Origin: CAVSWN01 sp046728115
GTDB taxonomy: Bacteria > Acidobacteriota > Vicinamibacteria > Vicinamibacterales > CAVVIG01
NCBI GenBank assembly: GCA_046728115.1
Contig: JBKPDW010000592.1
Span: forward strand, 1 to 12,222
Reading direction: 5' to 3'
DNA: 12,222 nt
This document shows positions 1 to 6,930 of the stretch, piece by piece (positions within the stretch are counted from its first letter, which is position 1; the number at the start of each line of letters is the position of its first letter). Made by a program: the position numbers and the translations under genes. Under the pieces are notes generated by a model. That model had not been told where the DNA came from. It ran no database searches and saw nothing but the letters and a program-made list of their open reading frames with translations.

Positions 1-515
1 GCGCAGCTGCGGCCGGCGGGGCAGCGGCCGGCGGTGGCCGTGGCGGATTCGGCGGACCTGGTCCGCAGGGTCTTTCGCTCGTCAAGCCGCCTTATGGTGT
101 GGTCGCCGCGGTGAACCTCGACAAAGGCGAGCTGATGTGGCAGGTGCCGCACGGCGATACACCGGACAACGTGCGGAATCATCCGGCGCTCAAGGGTCTG
201 AACATCCCGAAAACAGGTCAAGGTGGCAGCGTCGGCGTCCTCGTGACCAAGACGCTCGTCATCGCGGGCGATCCACAGGTGACGACGACACCCGACCACC
301 CGCGCGGCGCGATGATCCGTGCGTACGACAAGATGACGGGCAAGGAAGTCGGCGCCGTCTGGATGCCGGCGGCGGTCAGCGGGTCGCCGATGACCTACAA
401 GGGACCGGACGGCCGTCAGTACATCGTCATCGCGGTGAGCGGCGGCAACTACTCGGGCGAATACATTGCGTTCGCGCTGCCGGGTGAGGCCCGGCCGACG
501 ACGCAAGCGCAGTAG
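1..515 (+). CDS. PQQ-dependent dehydrogenase, C-terminal part (5' truncated by window edge)
   Basis: The frame is open from base 3 to a TAG at 513-515, giving the last 170 residues; the true start lies outside the window. The fragment carries the final blades of a quinoprotein beta-propeller: a W-type repeat AVNLDKGELMWQVP (about residues 36-49), the signature GDTPDNVRNHPALKG, a second W-type repeat AYDKMTGKEVGAVW (107-120), and the closing motif PMTYKGPDGRQYIVIAVSGG (129-148). These are typical of membrane-bound glucose/alcohol dehydrogenase-like quinoproteins, which oxidise sugars or alcohols in the periplasm and pass electrons to a cytochrome or quinone. The cytochrome c gene 42 bp downstream on the same strand fits an electron acceptor. 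Residues 1-22 are an Ala/Gly-rich low-complexity stretch before the blade. Active-site and calcium/lanthanide-binding residues are outside the window, so the substrate and metal are unknown. Confidence 0.9.
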   Translation, partial: AAAAGGAAAGGGRGGFGGPGPQGLSLVKPPYGVVAAVNLDKGELMWQVPHGDTPDNVRNHPALKGLNIPKTGQGGSVGVLVTKTLVIAGDPQVTTTPDHPRGAMIRAYDKMTGKEVGAVWMPAAVSGSPMTYKGPDGRQYIVIAVSGGNYSGEYIAFALPGEARPTTQAQ

Positions 516-547
516 GGGCTGGAATCCCGAATCCCAATCCCCGTTTT

Positions 548-553
548 GAGAGG
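548..553 (+). promoter_or_regulatory. Ribosome binding site of the cytochrome c gene
   Basis: GAGAGG lies 4 bases before ATG 558. It favours that ATG over the in-frame TTG at 546, which would overlap the site. Confidence 0.6.
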
Positions 554-557
554 TGTC

Positions 558-1001
558 ATGAAAGCTCAGATCGCAGCAATCGTTCTCGTTCCCCTGGCCA
601 CGGTGCTCGTGCTGCGGACGACCGCTCATGCGCAGACGACCAAGTCGGTGTGGGACGGCGTGTACACGGAAGAGCAGGCAAAGCGTGGTCAGCCGATGTA
701 TGCGGAGAGCTGCGCGTCGTGCCACGGCCCCGAGCTGATGGGCGGCGAGATGGCTCCGCCGCTGGCGACCGGCGATTTCCTGTCCGGGTGGGATGGGCTG
801 ACGGTCGGCGACCTGTTCGAGCGCATCCGGATTTCTATGCCTCAGAATGCCCCTGGCTCGCTGAGCGGGGCCCAGAACGCCGACATCCTCGCGTTCATTC
901 TGAGTGCGAACAAGTTCCCGGCGGGTAAGGACGAACTTGGGAACCAGGCGATGATGCTCAAGACGATCAAGTTCGAAGCCAAGAAGCCCGGACAGAACTA
1001 G
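558..1001 (+). CDS. Monohaem c-type cytochrome, periplasmic
   Basis: The product has 147 residues. The first ~26 form a Sec signal peptide (short basic start, hydrophobic core, cleavage likely after AHA). The haem-binding motif CASCH is at residues 52-56, and the likely axial Met is M94 in the SMPQN context, giving a His/Met class I small cytochrome of the CBB3/cytochrome c6-like fold. The helix preceding the motif (AKRGQPMYAESC) and the helix LSGAQNADILAFIL near 102-115 match this fold. It is expected to accept electrons in the periplasm from the PQQ dehydrogenase just upstream; the 42-bp gap and shared strand suggest one transcript. ATG 558 is chosen because GAGAGG lies just before it and the signal peptide starts cleanly there. 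After the fold comes a Lys-rich tail (about 117-147) with no recognised motif. Confidence 0.93.
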   Translation: MKAQIAAIVLVPLATVLVLRTTAHAQTTKSVWDGVYTEEQAKRGQPMYAESCASCHGPELMGGEMAPPLATGDFLSGWDGLTVGDLFERIRISMPQNAPGSLSGAQNADILAFILSANKFPAGKDELGNQAMMLKTIKFEAKKPGQN

Positions 1002-1086
1002 CCACCATAGGGCACAGAGGGATACGAGACGAGAGATTGCACGCGTGGTGTCCCGCGATCAAACGTCGCAGACAGTTCCCATACAG

Positions 1087-1097
1087 AAAAATGGAGC
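1087..1097 (+). promoter_or_regulatory. Shared upstream box AAAAATGGAGC (copy 1, TBDR-1)
   Basis: This 11-bp sequence recurs at 6702-6712 (one base different) and 10693-10703 (identical), each upstream of a TBDR promoter. Here 36 bp separate it from TTGCA at 1134. It could be an activator site or an A-tract UP-type element; the function is inferred from conservation only. Confidence 0.45.
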
Positions 1098-1115
1098 GTC
1101 GCTCAGGGCGCTCCA
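1092..1115. terminator. Hairpin between cytochrome c and TBDR-1, possible weak terminator
   Basis: TGGAGCG (1092-1098) pairs perfectly with CGCTCCA (1109-1115) across a 10-base loop. It is followed by CCTTT on the plus strand and, read on the minus strand, by five Ts. The plus-strand U tract is poor, so termination of the dehydrogenase/cytochrome operon here is uncertain; no minus-strand gene needs it. The left arm overlaps the shared box, whose other two copies form no such hairpin. Confidence 0.35.
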
Positions 1116-1125
1116 CCTTTACTGA

Positions 1126-1135
1126 AACAATTGTT
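1126..1135. promoter_or_regulatory. Palindrome AACAATTGTT overlapping the TBDR-1 -35 element
   Basis: This is a perfect 10-bp palindrome whose last two bases are the first two of the -35 TTGCAC. The position suits a repressor or class II activator site, but the palindrome is short and is not repeated in front of TBDR-2 or TBDR-3. Confidence 0.3.
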
Positions 1136-1162
1136 GCACCCCGTTTACGCTCACTTTAGACT
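1134..1162 (+). promoter_or_regulatory. Sigma70-like promoter of TBDR-1
   Basis: -35 TTGCAC (1134-1139), 17-bp spacer, -10 TAGACT (1157-1162). The predicted start site is near 1169, leaving a leader of about 88 bases. The same layout precedes TBDR-2 and TBDR-3 with nearly identical hexamers, which is the main support. Confidence 0.6.
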
Positions 1163-1243
1163 CCCTCAGATTCCAATCTCGACTTCGATTTGACGGTCCA
1201 GGGCGTCCCTCGGCGCTGATCGCTCGTTCGGCCACCAAGGTCT

Positions 1244-1248
1244 GGAGG
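1244..1248 (+). promoter_or_regulatory. Ribosome binding site of TBDR-1
   Basis: GGAGG lies 8 bases before ATG 1257, the same spacing as in TBDR-3. It overlaps the in-frame GTG at 1248, so that earlier start is unlikely. Confidence 0.7.
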
Positions 1249-1256
1249 TGATCATC

Positions 1257-4200
1257 ATGAGAGGTTTCTTCGTCTCGGTCCTCTGTACGGTCTTGCTCCA
1301 TGTCGGGGCGAATTCAGTTGGCGCACAGCAGTTCACCGGCGGCGTACGCGGAGCCGTGCGGGATGCAAACGGCGTCATCCCCGGCGTGACGGTCACGCTC
1401 ACCAACGAAGCCACGAACATCTCTCGTGACGTCACGACGAACGACGTCGGGCAGTACAACTTCCCGGCCGTGCCTCCGGCCAACTACACCTTGAAGGTGC
1501 AGCTGACCGGGTACAAGACGTACGAGTCCAAAGGGCTCGTCGTCGGGACGCAACAGTTCATCACGCTCGATGTTCTGCTGGAGATCGGGGCGCTCGAGGA
1601 ATCAATCACGGTGACGGGTCAATCGCCGATCATCGACACGTCAACCGCGTCGACAGGAGGCGTGCTGGATCGCCAGGCGCTGGAATCGCTGCCCGCGCCA
1701 GGCCGTAACGCCTTCCTGATCGGCGTCACGGTGCCGACCGTGATGCCCAATGGCGATCCGCAATTCAACCGGCAGCAGGACCAGAGCAATGCCTCGCTCA
1801 TCTCGATTGGCGGCGGCGGCATCCGAGCGAACAACTATCTGGTGGACGGCGTGCCGATCACCGAGTTGCGCGGCCGCGCGGTCGCGAATCCCACGATTGA
1901 GGCGCTCGAGGACGTCAAGGTGCAGGTGCACACCTACGATTCCGAGATGGGACGGACGGGCGGCGGCGTGTTCAACGTGACCGCGCGGTCGGGGGCCAAC
2001 GCTTATCACGGCAGCGGGTTCTACCAGACGCGGCCGGTCTGGGGGCAGTCGGAGAACTTCTTCAACGAAGTAGCCGGCGTCACCAAGGAGGAGTCCGGAC
2101 TTTCCGACGCCTATTACCGCCTGTACGGCGGAGGCATCGGCGGGCCGGTCGTGAAGAACCGGACGTTCTTCTGGTTTGCCACCGAAGGGTACCGATCGGG
2201 CACCACGCGCAACATCAACGAGATCTGGCCGACTGCGAACCAGCGGAACGGCGATTTTTCGCACACGACCGTGAACGGCGCGCCGGTCGTCCTGTACAAC
2301 CCGTGGTGCCGGGGGGGCGCCAACCCACGATGCCCGGCGACGGGAACCGGCTCAGTCGCGACCGGCGGGCTCTTCACGAACGCGATCATTCCGCTCAACC
2401 ACCCCGCCGTGAGCCAGGTCGGTGTGAACGTCCTGAAGCTCTGGCCGACCGAAACCATCAACGGTCCGATGGCCCAGAACGAAGACGGCAACACCAACGC
2501 GAACGGCACCGCGTTCATTGTCGATAAGGCGCAGATGTACACGTGGAAAGGGGAGCACAAGTTCAGCGACAGGTGGTCGTTGAGCGGCTTCTATCTGTAC
2601 AACAAGACCGACGAGCCGGGCAGCTCGATCATGAAGGCCGACAAGCTGTTCATGGCCGACCAGGATCAATGGTTCGGCCCGCTGCGCCGCCGGCCGCACG
2701 TGCTCGTGTTCAATAACACGAACGTGATCAACGACACCACCGTGATGACGCTCCGGTACGGCTGGACTACGTGGCAGGACTCGTGTGACAGCCAGCCGTT
2801 TTCTGCGGGCCAGCAGTCGCTCGGGTTCCCGGCTTCATACGTGAACGCGCTGCCGTCCCCGGGCGCGAACACCTTCCCCTCTCTCGTCTTCCAGCAAGTA
2901 GAGAGTGTCGGCGGGTGGGGCCCCGGCCCAGTCCGCTGGAAAGGACCGTACGCGATCAACGGCGCGCTGACGAAACTGTTCGGCAACCACAGTGTGAAGG
3001 TCGGCGCCGACCTGCGGCGTCTGGGAGTCTCACTGGTAACGGTCTGCTGTACGGCGTCGTTCGGCGCGCCCTCAATCAGCGGAGACTTCAACTTCGACGC
3101 GAGGTTCACAGGCCGCAACGGCGTGGGCGGTCACGAGCTGGCGAGTCTTCTGCTCGGGCTGCCGGCGTCGGGACAGGCGCCGTTCAACAACGGCGCAGGC
3201 GAATGGTTCACCAAGTACTGGGGCGGTTACGTTCAGGACGACTGGCGCGTCAGCGAGAAGTTCACGTTGAATTACGGCCTGCGACTCGAGCACGAAGACG
3301 GTCTCCGCGAAATCGAGGACCGTCAGACCGTCGGTTTCGACCAGACGGTCACCAATCCGATTGACGCGCTCGTACCAAAAGGCGGAACGTTGCTGGCCGG
3401 CAGAACGCTGAAAGGTGGATTGATCTTCGCCGGCGTCAACGGCGCAAACGACTATCAGGGCGATCCGAAGGCGCTCAAGCCAGCGCCGCGTGTGGGCGCG
3501 ACCTATGCGATGGACACGAACACCGTGCTTCGTGGAGGCTACGGGCTCTACTGGGCGCCGTGGAATTACCCGGGGGCTGGTTCCGGGTATATATCGACAG
3601 GGTTCTCGCGAAATACGTCCCTGAATCAGTCATCGCCCGAGAGCGAAGTGCCGCTGACGAGCATGGATAATCCGTATCCTTCGGGGCTGCTCGCGCCAAT
3701 CGGCAGCTCGCTCGGCTTGCTGACGAACGTCGGCGGCCGTGTGGATTTCGTCGACCAGACCAAAGGTTCTCCGAAGGTTCATCAGTATTCGGCGGACGTG
3801 CAGCGGCAGCTGCCGGGCGCGATGGCGATCACCATAGGCTACGTCGGCGCGACGGGCCGCGACATCGGCTACGGCGGCACCACCGATGCGCTCGTCAACA
3901 TCAATCAGATCGACCCCGCGGTCGCACGGCAGCTGTTCCCATTGGGCAGCGGATGGGATGCGGCTGCGCTGCGGCAGTCGGTTCCGAACCCGTTCTTCGG
4001 CATTGCCGCGGCAGGCGAGCTGGGCACCACGCCCATCGTCTCGCGCGGTCAGCTGCTGCGGCCGTTCCCGGAGTTCGGCGACGTCTACATGCACCAGAAG
4101 ACGGCGGGTTCGAAGCGGCAGTACAACGCGTTGGATCTGCTGCTCGACAAGCGCGTCGGCGGCCGGCAGGGGTGGGGCGGCCGGTTCAGCTATACGTACA

Positions 4201-4883
4201 GCCAGACGAAGGACAACCAGTTCGGCGAGAGCAGCAACTACGGGAACCGCACGTCGACGCCGCAGAACAACTACGATCTCGATGCAGAGTACGGCCTGAG
4301 CAACTTCGACTCGCCGCATCGGATCGTGCTGGCACCGATCGTTCAGCTGCCTAGCCCGGCGAACACAGGGAGCGCGCTGCACTGGCTGGCCGGCGGATGG
4401 CAGATTTCAGCGGTCGTTGAGCTGGTGAGCGGGCCTCCGCTGAACGCCGTCATGAGCAGCGGCACATCCGACGCAAATCTGGGCCTGTTTGGCGGACGGC
4501 AGCGGCCCAATCTCATCGGCGACCCGAACACGTCGGGCAGTGACGAGGATCGCGCGGCCTCGGACGCGCATCTGAGCGCACGCTGGTTCAACTCGGCGGC
4601 CTTCGCGAACCCTGGTGTCGGCACCTTCGGCACCGCGCCGCGCACCGACGGCGACGCGCGCTGGCAATTCCGCAAGAACATCGATTTCGTGTTCACCAAA
4701 GACACGCGCTTCGCGGGCAACCAGGTCGGTGAGATCCGGTTCGAGATTCTGAACCTCACGAACACGGCGAAGTTCGGGAACTATCCGACGATCAACGCCG
4801 TGGATCTCTCGAGCTTCGGTCGTGTCGACATTCAGGCTGGCTTCATGCGGATCTGGCAGTTGAGTTTCCGCTACCGCTTCTAA
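1257..4883 (+). CDS. TBDR-1: Oar-like TonB-dependent outer-membrane receptor
   Basis: The product has 1208 residues, the usual length for Oar-like receptors. A signal peptide covers ~1-23 (cleavage after VGA). A carboxypeptidase-regulatory-like beta-sandwich follows (~27-108), then a TonB-box-like segment EESITVTG (114-121) and the plug (~124-245) with LVDGVPITE, ALEDVKVQVHTYDSEMG and the conserved GRTGGGVFN. The rest is a very large 22-strand-type barrel. YVQDDWRVSEKFTLNYGLR (658-676) is the hallmark barrel segment of this family. The chain ends in Phe (RYRF), the signal for BAM insertion. It should import a bulky ligand across the outer membrane using TonB-ExbBD energy; no such genes are in the window and the ligand is unknown. 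Loop cysteines C351/C359 and C597/C598 may form disulfides. It has its own promoter, so it is probably transcribed apart from the cytochrome. The stop overlaps that of the convergent TPR gene. Confidence 0.95.
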   Translation: MRGFFVSVLCTVLLHVGANSVGAQQFTGGVRGAVRDANGVIPGVTVTLTNEATNISRDVTTNDVGQYNFPAVPPANYTLKVQLTGYKTYESKGLVVGTQQFITLDVLLEIGALEESITVTGQSPIIDTSTASTGGVLDRQALESLPAPGRNAFLIGVTVPTVMPNGDPQFNRQQDQSNASLISIGGGGIRANNYLVDGVPITELRGRAVANPTIEALEDVKVQVHTYDSEMGRTGGGVFNVTARSGANAYHGSGFYQTRPVWGQSENFFNEVAGVTKEESGLSDAYYRLYGGGIGGPVVKNRTFFWFATEGYRSGTTRNINEIWPTANQRNGDFSHTTVNGAPVVLYNPWCRGGANPRCPATGTGSVATGGLFTNAIIPLNHPAVSQVGVNVLKLWPTETINGPMAQNEDGNTNANGTAFIVDKAQMYTWKGEHKFSDRWSLSGFYLYNKTDEPGSSIMKADKLFMADQDQWFGPLRRRPHVLVFNNTNVINDTTVMTLRYGWTTWQDSCDSQPFSAGQQSLGFPASYVNALPSPGANTFPSLVFQQVESVGGWGPGPVRWKGPYAINGALTKLFGNHSVKVGADLRRLGVSLVTVCCTASFGAPSISGDFNFDARFTGRNGVGGHELASLLLGLPASGQAPFNNGAGEWFTKYWGGYVQDDWRVSEKFTLNYGLRLEHEDGLREIEDRQTVGFDQTVTNPIDALVPKGGTLLAGRTLKGGLIFAGVNGANDYQGDPKALKPAPRVGATYAMDTNTVLRGGYGLYWAPWNYPGAGSGYISTGFSRNTSLNQSSPESEVPLTSMDNPYPSGLLAPIGSSLGLLTNVGGRVDFVDQTKGSPKVHQYSADVQRQLPGAMAITIGYVGATGRDIGYGGTTDALVNINQIDPAVARQLFPLGSGWDAAALRQSVPNPFFGIAAAGELGTTPIVSRGQLLRPFPEFGDVYMHQKTAGSKRQYNALDLLLDKRVGGRQGWGGRFSYTYSQTKDNQFGESSNYGNRTSTPQNNYDLDAEYGLSNFDSPHRIVLAPIVQLPSPANTGSALHWLAGGWQISAVVELVSGPPLNAVMSSGTSDANLGLFGGRQRPNLIGDPNTSGSDEDRAASDAHLSARWFNSAAFANPGVGTFGTAPRTDGDARWQFRKNIDFVFTKDTRFAGNQVGEIRFEILNLTNTAKFGNYPTINAVDLSSFGRVDIQAGFMRIWQLSFRYRF

Positions 4884-6637
4884 CGCTTCGTTTTCGTTCG
4901 TCGTCCCGGGCCCGCTCCCTTCAAGGGGGCGGGCCTGTCTTTTTCACGGCGGTATCGGCGGCGAACGAGGAGCGCGACGGCAATCGCAGCCGACGTCCCG
5001 AACACGAAAACCAGTACACGCACGTCGATTGCCGTGGGGGGCGCAACCGTCGTCCGGAGCGCCGGGCGCGCCTCAGCAAGCTCGGGCACGTCGCCATCGG
5101 CGTGTTCGAAATTTGCGAGCAGCTGCTGGTAATGCTTGCGCGCCTCGTCACGACGGCCCAGCGTTGCCTCCGCCCGCGCGAGACCGAGGACGGAGCGCGA
5201 TCGATTCGCGTGGCGAGCGACCGCGCGGTTGAACCACTCGACTGCATCTGCGGGCTTGCCGGCCTGGAGCAGCACTTCGGCTAGAAGCTCCGGTGCCGGC
5301 TTGATGGGCGCCGGCAGACCGAGCGGTGGCGGCAACCCCAGTTCCGCCCTTGCCGCGGCTTCGAGCGTCGCGGTCGCTTCGTCGCTCCGTCCGGCGGCGA
5401 GCGCGATCACGCCAGATAGTTCTCGTTCCATGATAGCGATCGCCGGCCGGAGGTCTCCTTCTTCCTGCGCCAGAGCGCGGTCCGCGAGCGTCTTTCGCGC
5501 TGTTTCCGCCGAATCCGCATTGCCGGTCCGCGCGGCGCTCAAACCGATGGCGAACAGATCGTAGACGTTGCCGAACGTCCGCTCCTTCGCCATCAGGCTC
5601 CACCGTTCGGTTTCAACTGCGTAGCGCGCACGCATGGACGAGAGATCGCTGAGCAGCGTCAGATTGCCGGTCGACTTGACGACAGGCTCGATCTCCCCGA
5701 TCGTGTCGAGGGCCTCGCGGTATCTTCCGAGCTGCAGCAGCTCGTACTGCAGCCACGACAGGGCGTGATAGCTCCGCAGGGCGGGGCTCAGACCTTTGCG
5801 CGTCACCGAGCGGTTCGACGCATCAAATGCCGCGCGATCAGACGAAGCTGCCTCCTGCCACATGCCGAGCTGCAGGAAGATGTGCGACGGCATGTGCATC
5901 GCGTGACTCGATTCCGAGGGGATTTTCGAGTACGCGCGCGCCGCCGGCAGCGCGAGATGCGCATGCTGAGGATCGTCGTAGGTATGCAGCAGGTAGTGCA
6001 GCGCTCCGCGATGGTCGGGATGCGACTTCAGTACGTCGTTCAGGATCGCGGCCACGCGGGTCTGGGTGTCGCTGCCGGCGAGGCCCTGACTGTAACCCTC
6101 GTGAGCATCCGTCGAGCCGATGAGGCTGCGCGACAGCGTGGCCAGCAGCGAGAGCGCGTAGAGCGAGCCGACGTCCGGATCGGCGGGGTTCCGGGCGTAT
6201 ACACGCGCCATTTCGTCGGCGTAGAGACGACGTCGCGCCGCCGCGTCGCCGGGACCGAACAGAACTTCAACGGCTCCGAACAGGCCGGCTTCCTTCGGCG
6301 TCCGCATCTTGCCTGCGCGCGCCGCGGGCGTCGGGCCCAGCCGCCGCAGAGCCTGTCTCCCCATTTCGACGTTCTCATGGCGCCAGAGTGACTGGTGGTA
6401 CGTCATCGCCTCTCCCCAATAGGCCATGGCGAAGCCAGGGTCGAGCGTCCGGGCTTTGATGAACGCTTCGTTCGCCTCCTCGTACTCGAACTCGTGGAGC
6501 GCCGTCAACCCGCGAACGAACTCCTGTTGAGCTTCGGCCGACTGCGCTCGCGCAGACGCCGCCGGCGTGAGAAGAGCGGCGATGAGCCCCAACCGTTGCC
6601 ACATGCGAAGTCGCCGCATGACCCTGCTGACAGTCAT
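4880..6637 (-). CDS. Secreted TPR protein with C-terminal membrane anchor
   Basis: The product has 585 residues from ATG 6637. An N-terminal signal peptide ends at ARA (~29-31), followed by tetratricopeptide-like helical hairpins. The clearest repeats are FEYEEANEAFIKARTLDPGFAMA (50-72), GKPADAVEWFNRAVARH (460-476) and GRRDEARKHYQQLLANFEHA (494-513). Residues ~539-557 are hydrophobic and followed by a strongly basic tail, so the TPR part is probably periplasmic with a cytoplasmic tail. A His-rich core (206-252: HYLLHTYDDPQHAH, then HAMHMPSH) is typical of this TPR family, whose function I do not know. It is likely a scaffold or accessory factor for nearby receptors; that role is inferred from context. 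The start is uncertain: TTG 6640, ATG 6637 and ATG 6619 are all in frame and none has a good ribosome site. A -10-like TATGCT at 6652-6647 would give a nearly leaderless mRNA for ATG 6637. Confidence 0.85.
   Translation of the reverse strand: MTVSRVMRRLRMWQRLGLIAALLTPAASARAQSAEAQQEFVRGLTALHEFEYEEANEAFIKARTLDPGFAMAYWGEAMTYHQSLWRHENVEMGRQALRRLGPTPAARAGKMRTPKEAGLFGAVEVLFGPGDAAARRRLYADEMARVYARNPADPDVGSLYALSLLATLSRSLIGSTDAHEGYSQGLAGSDTQTRVAAILNDVLKSHPDHRGALHYLLHTYDDPQHAHLALPAARAYSKIPSESSHAMHMPSHIFLQLGMWQEAASSDRAAFDASNRSVTRKGLSPALRSYHALSWLQYELLQLGRYREALDTIGEIEPVVKSTGNLTLLSDLSSMRARYAVETERWSLMAKERTFGNVYDLFAIGLSAARTGNADSAETARKTLADRALAQEEGDLRPAIAIMERELSGVIALAAGRSDEATATLEAAARAELGLPPPLGLPAPIKPAPELLAEVLLQAGKPADAVEWFNRAVARHANRSRSVLGLARAEATLGRRDEARKHYQQLLANFEHADGDVPELAEARPALRTTVAPPTAIDVRVLVFVFGTSAAIAVALLVRRRYRREKDRPAPLKGAGPGRRTKTKR
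4909..4944 (+). terminator. Intrinsic terminator of TBDR-1, inside the TPR gene
   Basis: GGCCCGCTCCC (4909-4919) pairs with GGGGGCGGGCC (4925-4935), 11 pairs with one G-U, around the loop TTCAA. Then come TGTC and five Ts (4940-4944). The U tract exists only on the plus strand, so it stops TBDR-1 transcripts 26 bases past the stop codon. The same bases encode the basic C-terminal tail of the TPR protein on the minus strand. Confidence 0.8.
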
Positions 6638-6701
6638 CAAGCCGCTAGCATACCGAGGCGGCCGCGACCCGACGAGACGCGAAGGTTGGTCAAGCGACCG
6701 G

Positions 6702-6712
6702 AAAAATGGACC
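6702..6712 (+). promoter_or_regulatory. Shared upstream box AAAAATGGACC (copy 2, TBDR-2)
   Basis: It differs from copies 1 and 3 only at base 10 (C for G). There are 37 bp between its end and the upstream TTGCA at 6750. T tracts at 6728-6734 and 6743-6748 lie between the box and the promoter; such AT-rich stretches are unusual in this GC-rich window and could bend DNA or act as an UP element. Confidence 0.45.
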
Positions 6713-6748
6713 GTCCTACCATCGATGTTTTTTTCCCGTGAGTTTTTT

Positions 6749-6769
6749 GTTGCATTTGATTGCAACTGA
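6749..6769 (+). repeat. 10-bp tandem near-repeat and inverted repeat over the TBDR-2 -35
   Basis: TTGCATTTGA (6750-6759) is followed directly by TTGCAACTGA (6760-6769), 8 of 10 identical. The same stretch holds a perfect inverted repeat, GTTGCA (6749-6754) and TGCAAC (6761-6766), separated by 6 bp. The second TTGCAA is the -35 element. The arrangement suits a dimeric regulator binding one DNA face, or a promoter duplication; the role is inferred. Confidence 0.5.
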
Positions 6770-6788
6770 GCACCGTACCTTCTAAAAT
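6760..6788 (+). promoter_or_regulatory. Sigma70-like promoter of TBDR-2
   Basis: -35 TTGCAA (6760-6765), 17-bp spacer, -10 TAAAAT (6783-6788). The predicted start site is near 6795, leaving a leader of about 136 bases that contains two copies of GTTCGTTCG (6818-6826, 6842-6850) and a tetraloop hairpin. This lies in the 293-bp divergent gap with the TPR gene. Confidence 0.65.
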
Positions 6789-6893
6789 CCGCGTCAAACC
6801 TCGAACGTTTCCCCAGAGTTCGTTCGCCTCGCTCGTCGCCGGTTCGTTCGGCGTTCCCCCGGTTCGTGAACTGCTGCGTGCGTAACCCCTTTC

Positions 6894-6909
6894 GCGGACT
6901 TCGGTCCGC
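6894..6909 (+). other. UUCG-tetraloop hairpin in the TBDR-2 leader
   Basis: GCGGAC-TTCG-GTCCGC is a perfect 6-bp stem closed by C(UUCG)G, one of the most stable RNA tetraloops. It lies 12 bases before the ribosome site GGAGG (6922-6926), which is 4 bases before ATG 6931. There is no U tract, so it is not a terminator. It may stabilise the mRNA or shape access to the start. A related, weaker hairpin precedes TBDR-3. Confidence 0.55.
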
Positions 6910-6930
6910 CGACACACCTCGGGAGGTGCT

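Noticed and set aside
546..557. TTG start for the cytochrome c gene
   Set aside because: It would overlap GAGAGG, which is well placed for ATG 558.
1248..1256. Earlier GTG start for TBDR-1
   Set aside because: It overlaps the ribosome site GGAGG and adds three residues before a normal signal peptide; ATG 1257 has proper spacing.
1284..1286. Cys10 of TBDR-1 as a lipoprotein cysteine
   Set aside because: The residue before it is Leu, not Gly/Ala/Ser, so there is no lipobox; a normal signal-peptidase I site (VGA) follows at residues 21-23.
3630..4382. 250-codon minus-strand frame inside TBDR-1
   Set aside because: Antisense to conserved barrel coding sequence; Arg/Val/Ala-rich with no motif or ribosome site.
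5765..6391. 208-codon plus-strand frame inside the TPR gene
   Set aside because: Opposite a TPR gene with signal peptide and family motifs; composition is that of a shadow frame.
6647..6675. Promoter for the TPR gene (TATGCT with TCGTCG 17 bp upstream, minus strand)
   Set aside because: The -10 is acceptable but the -35 matches only half of the consensus; mentioned in the gene entry but too weak to list as a feature.
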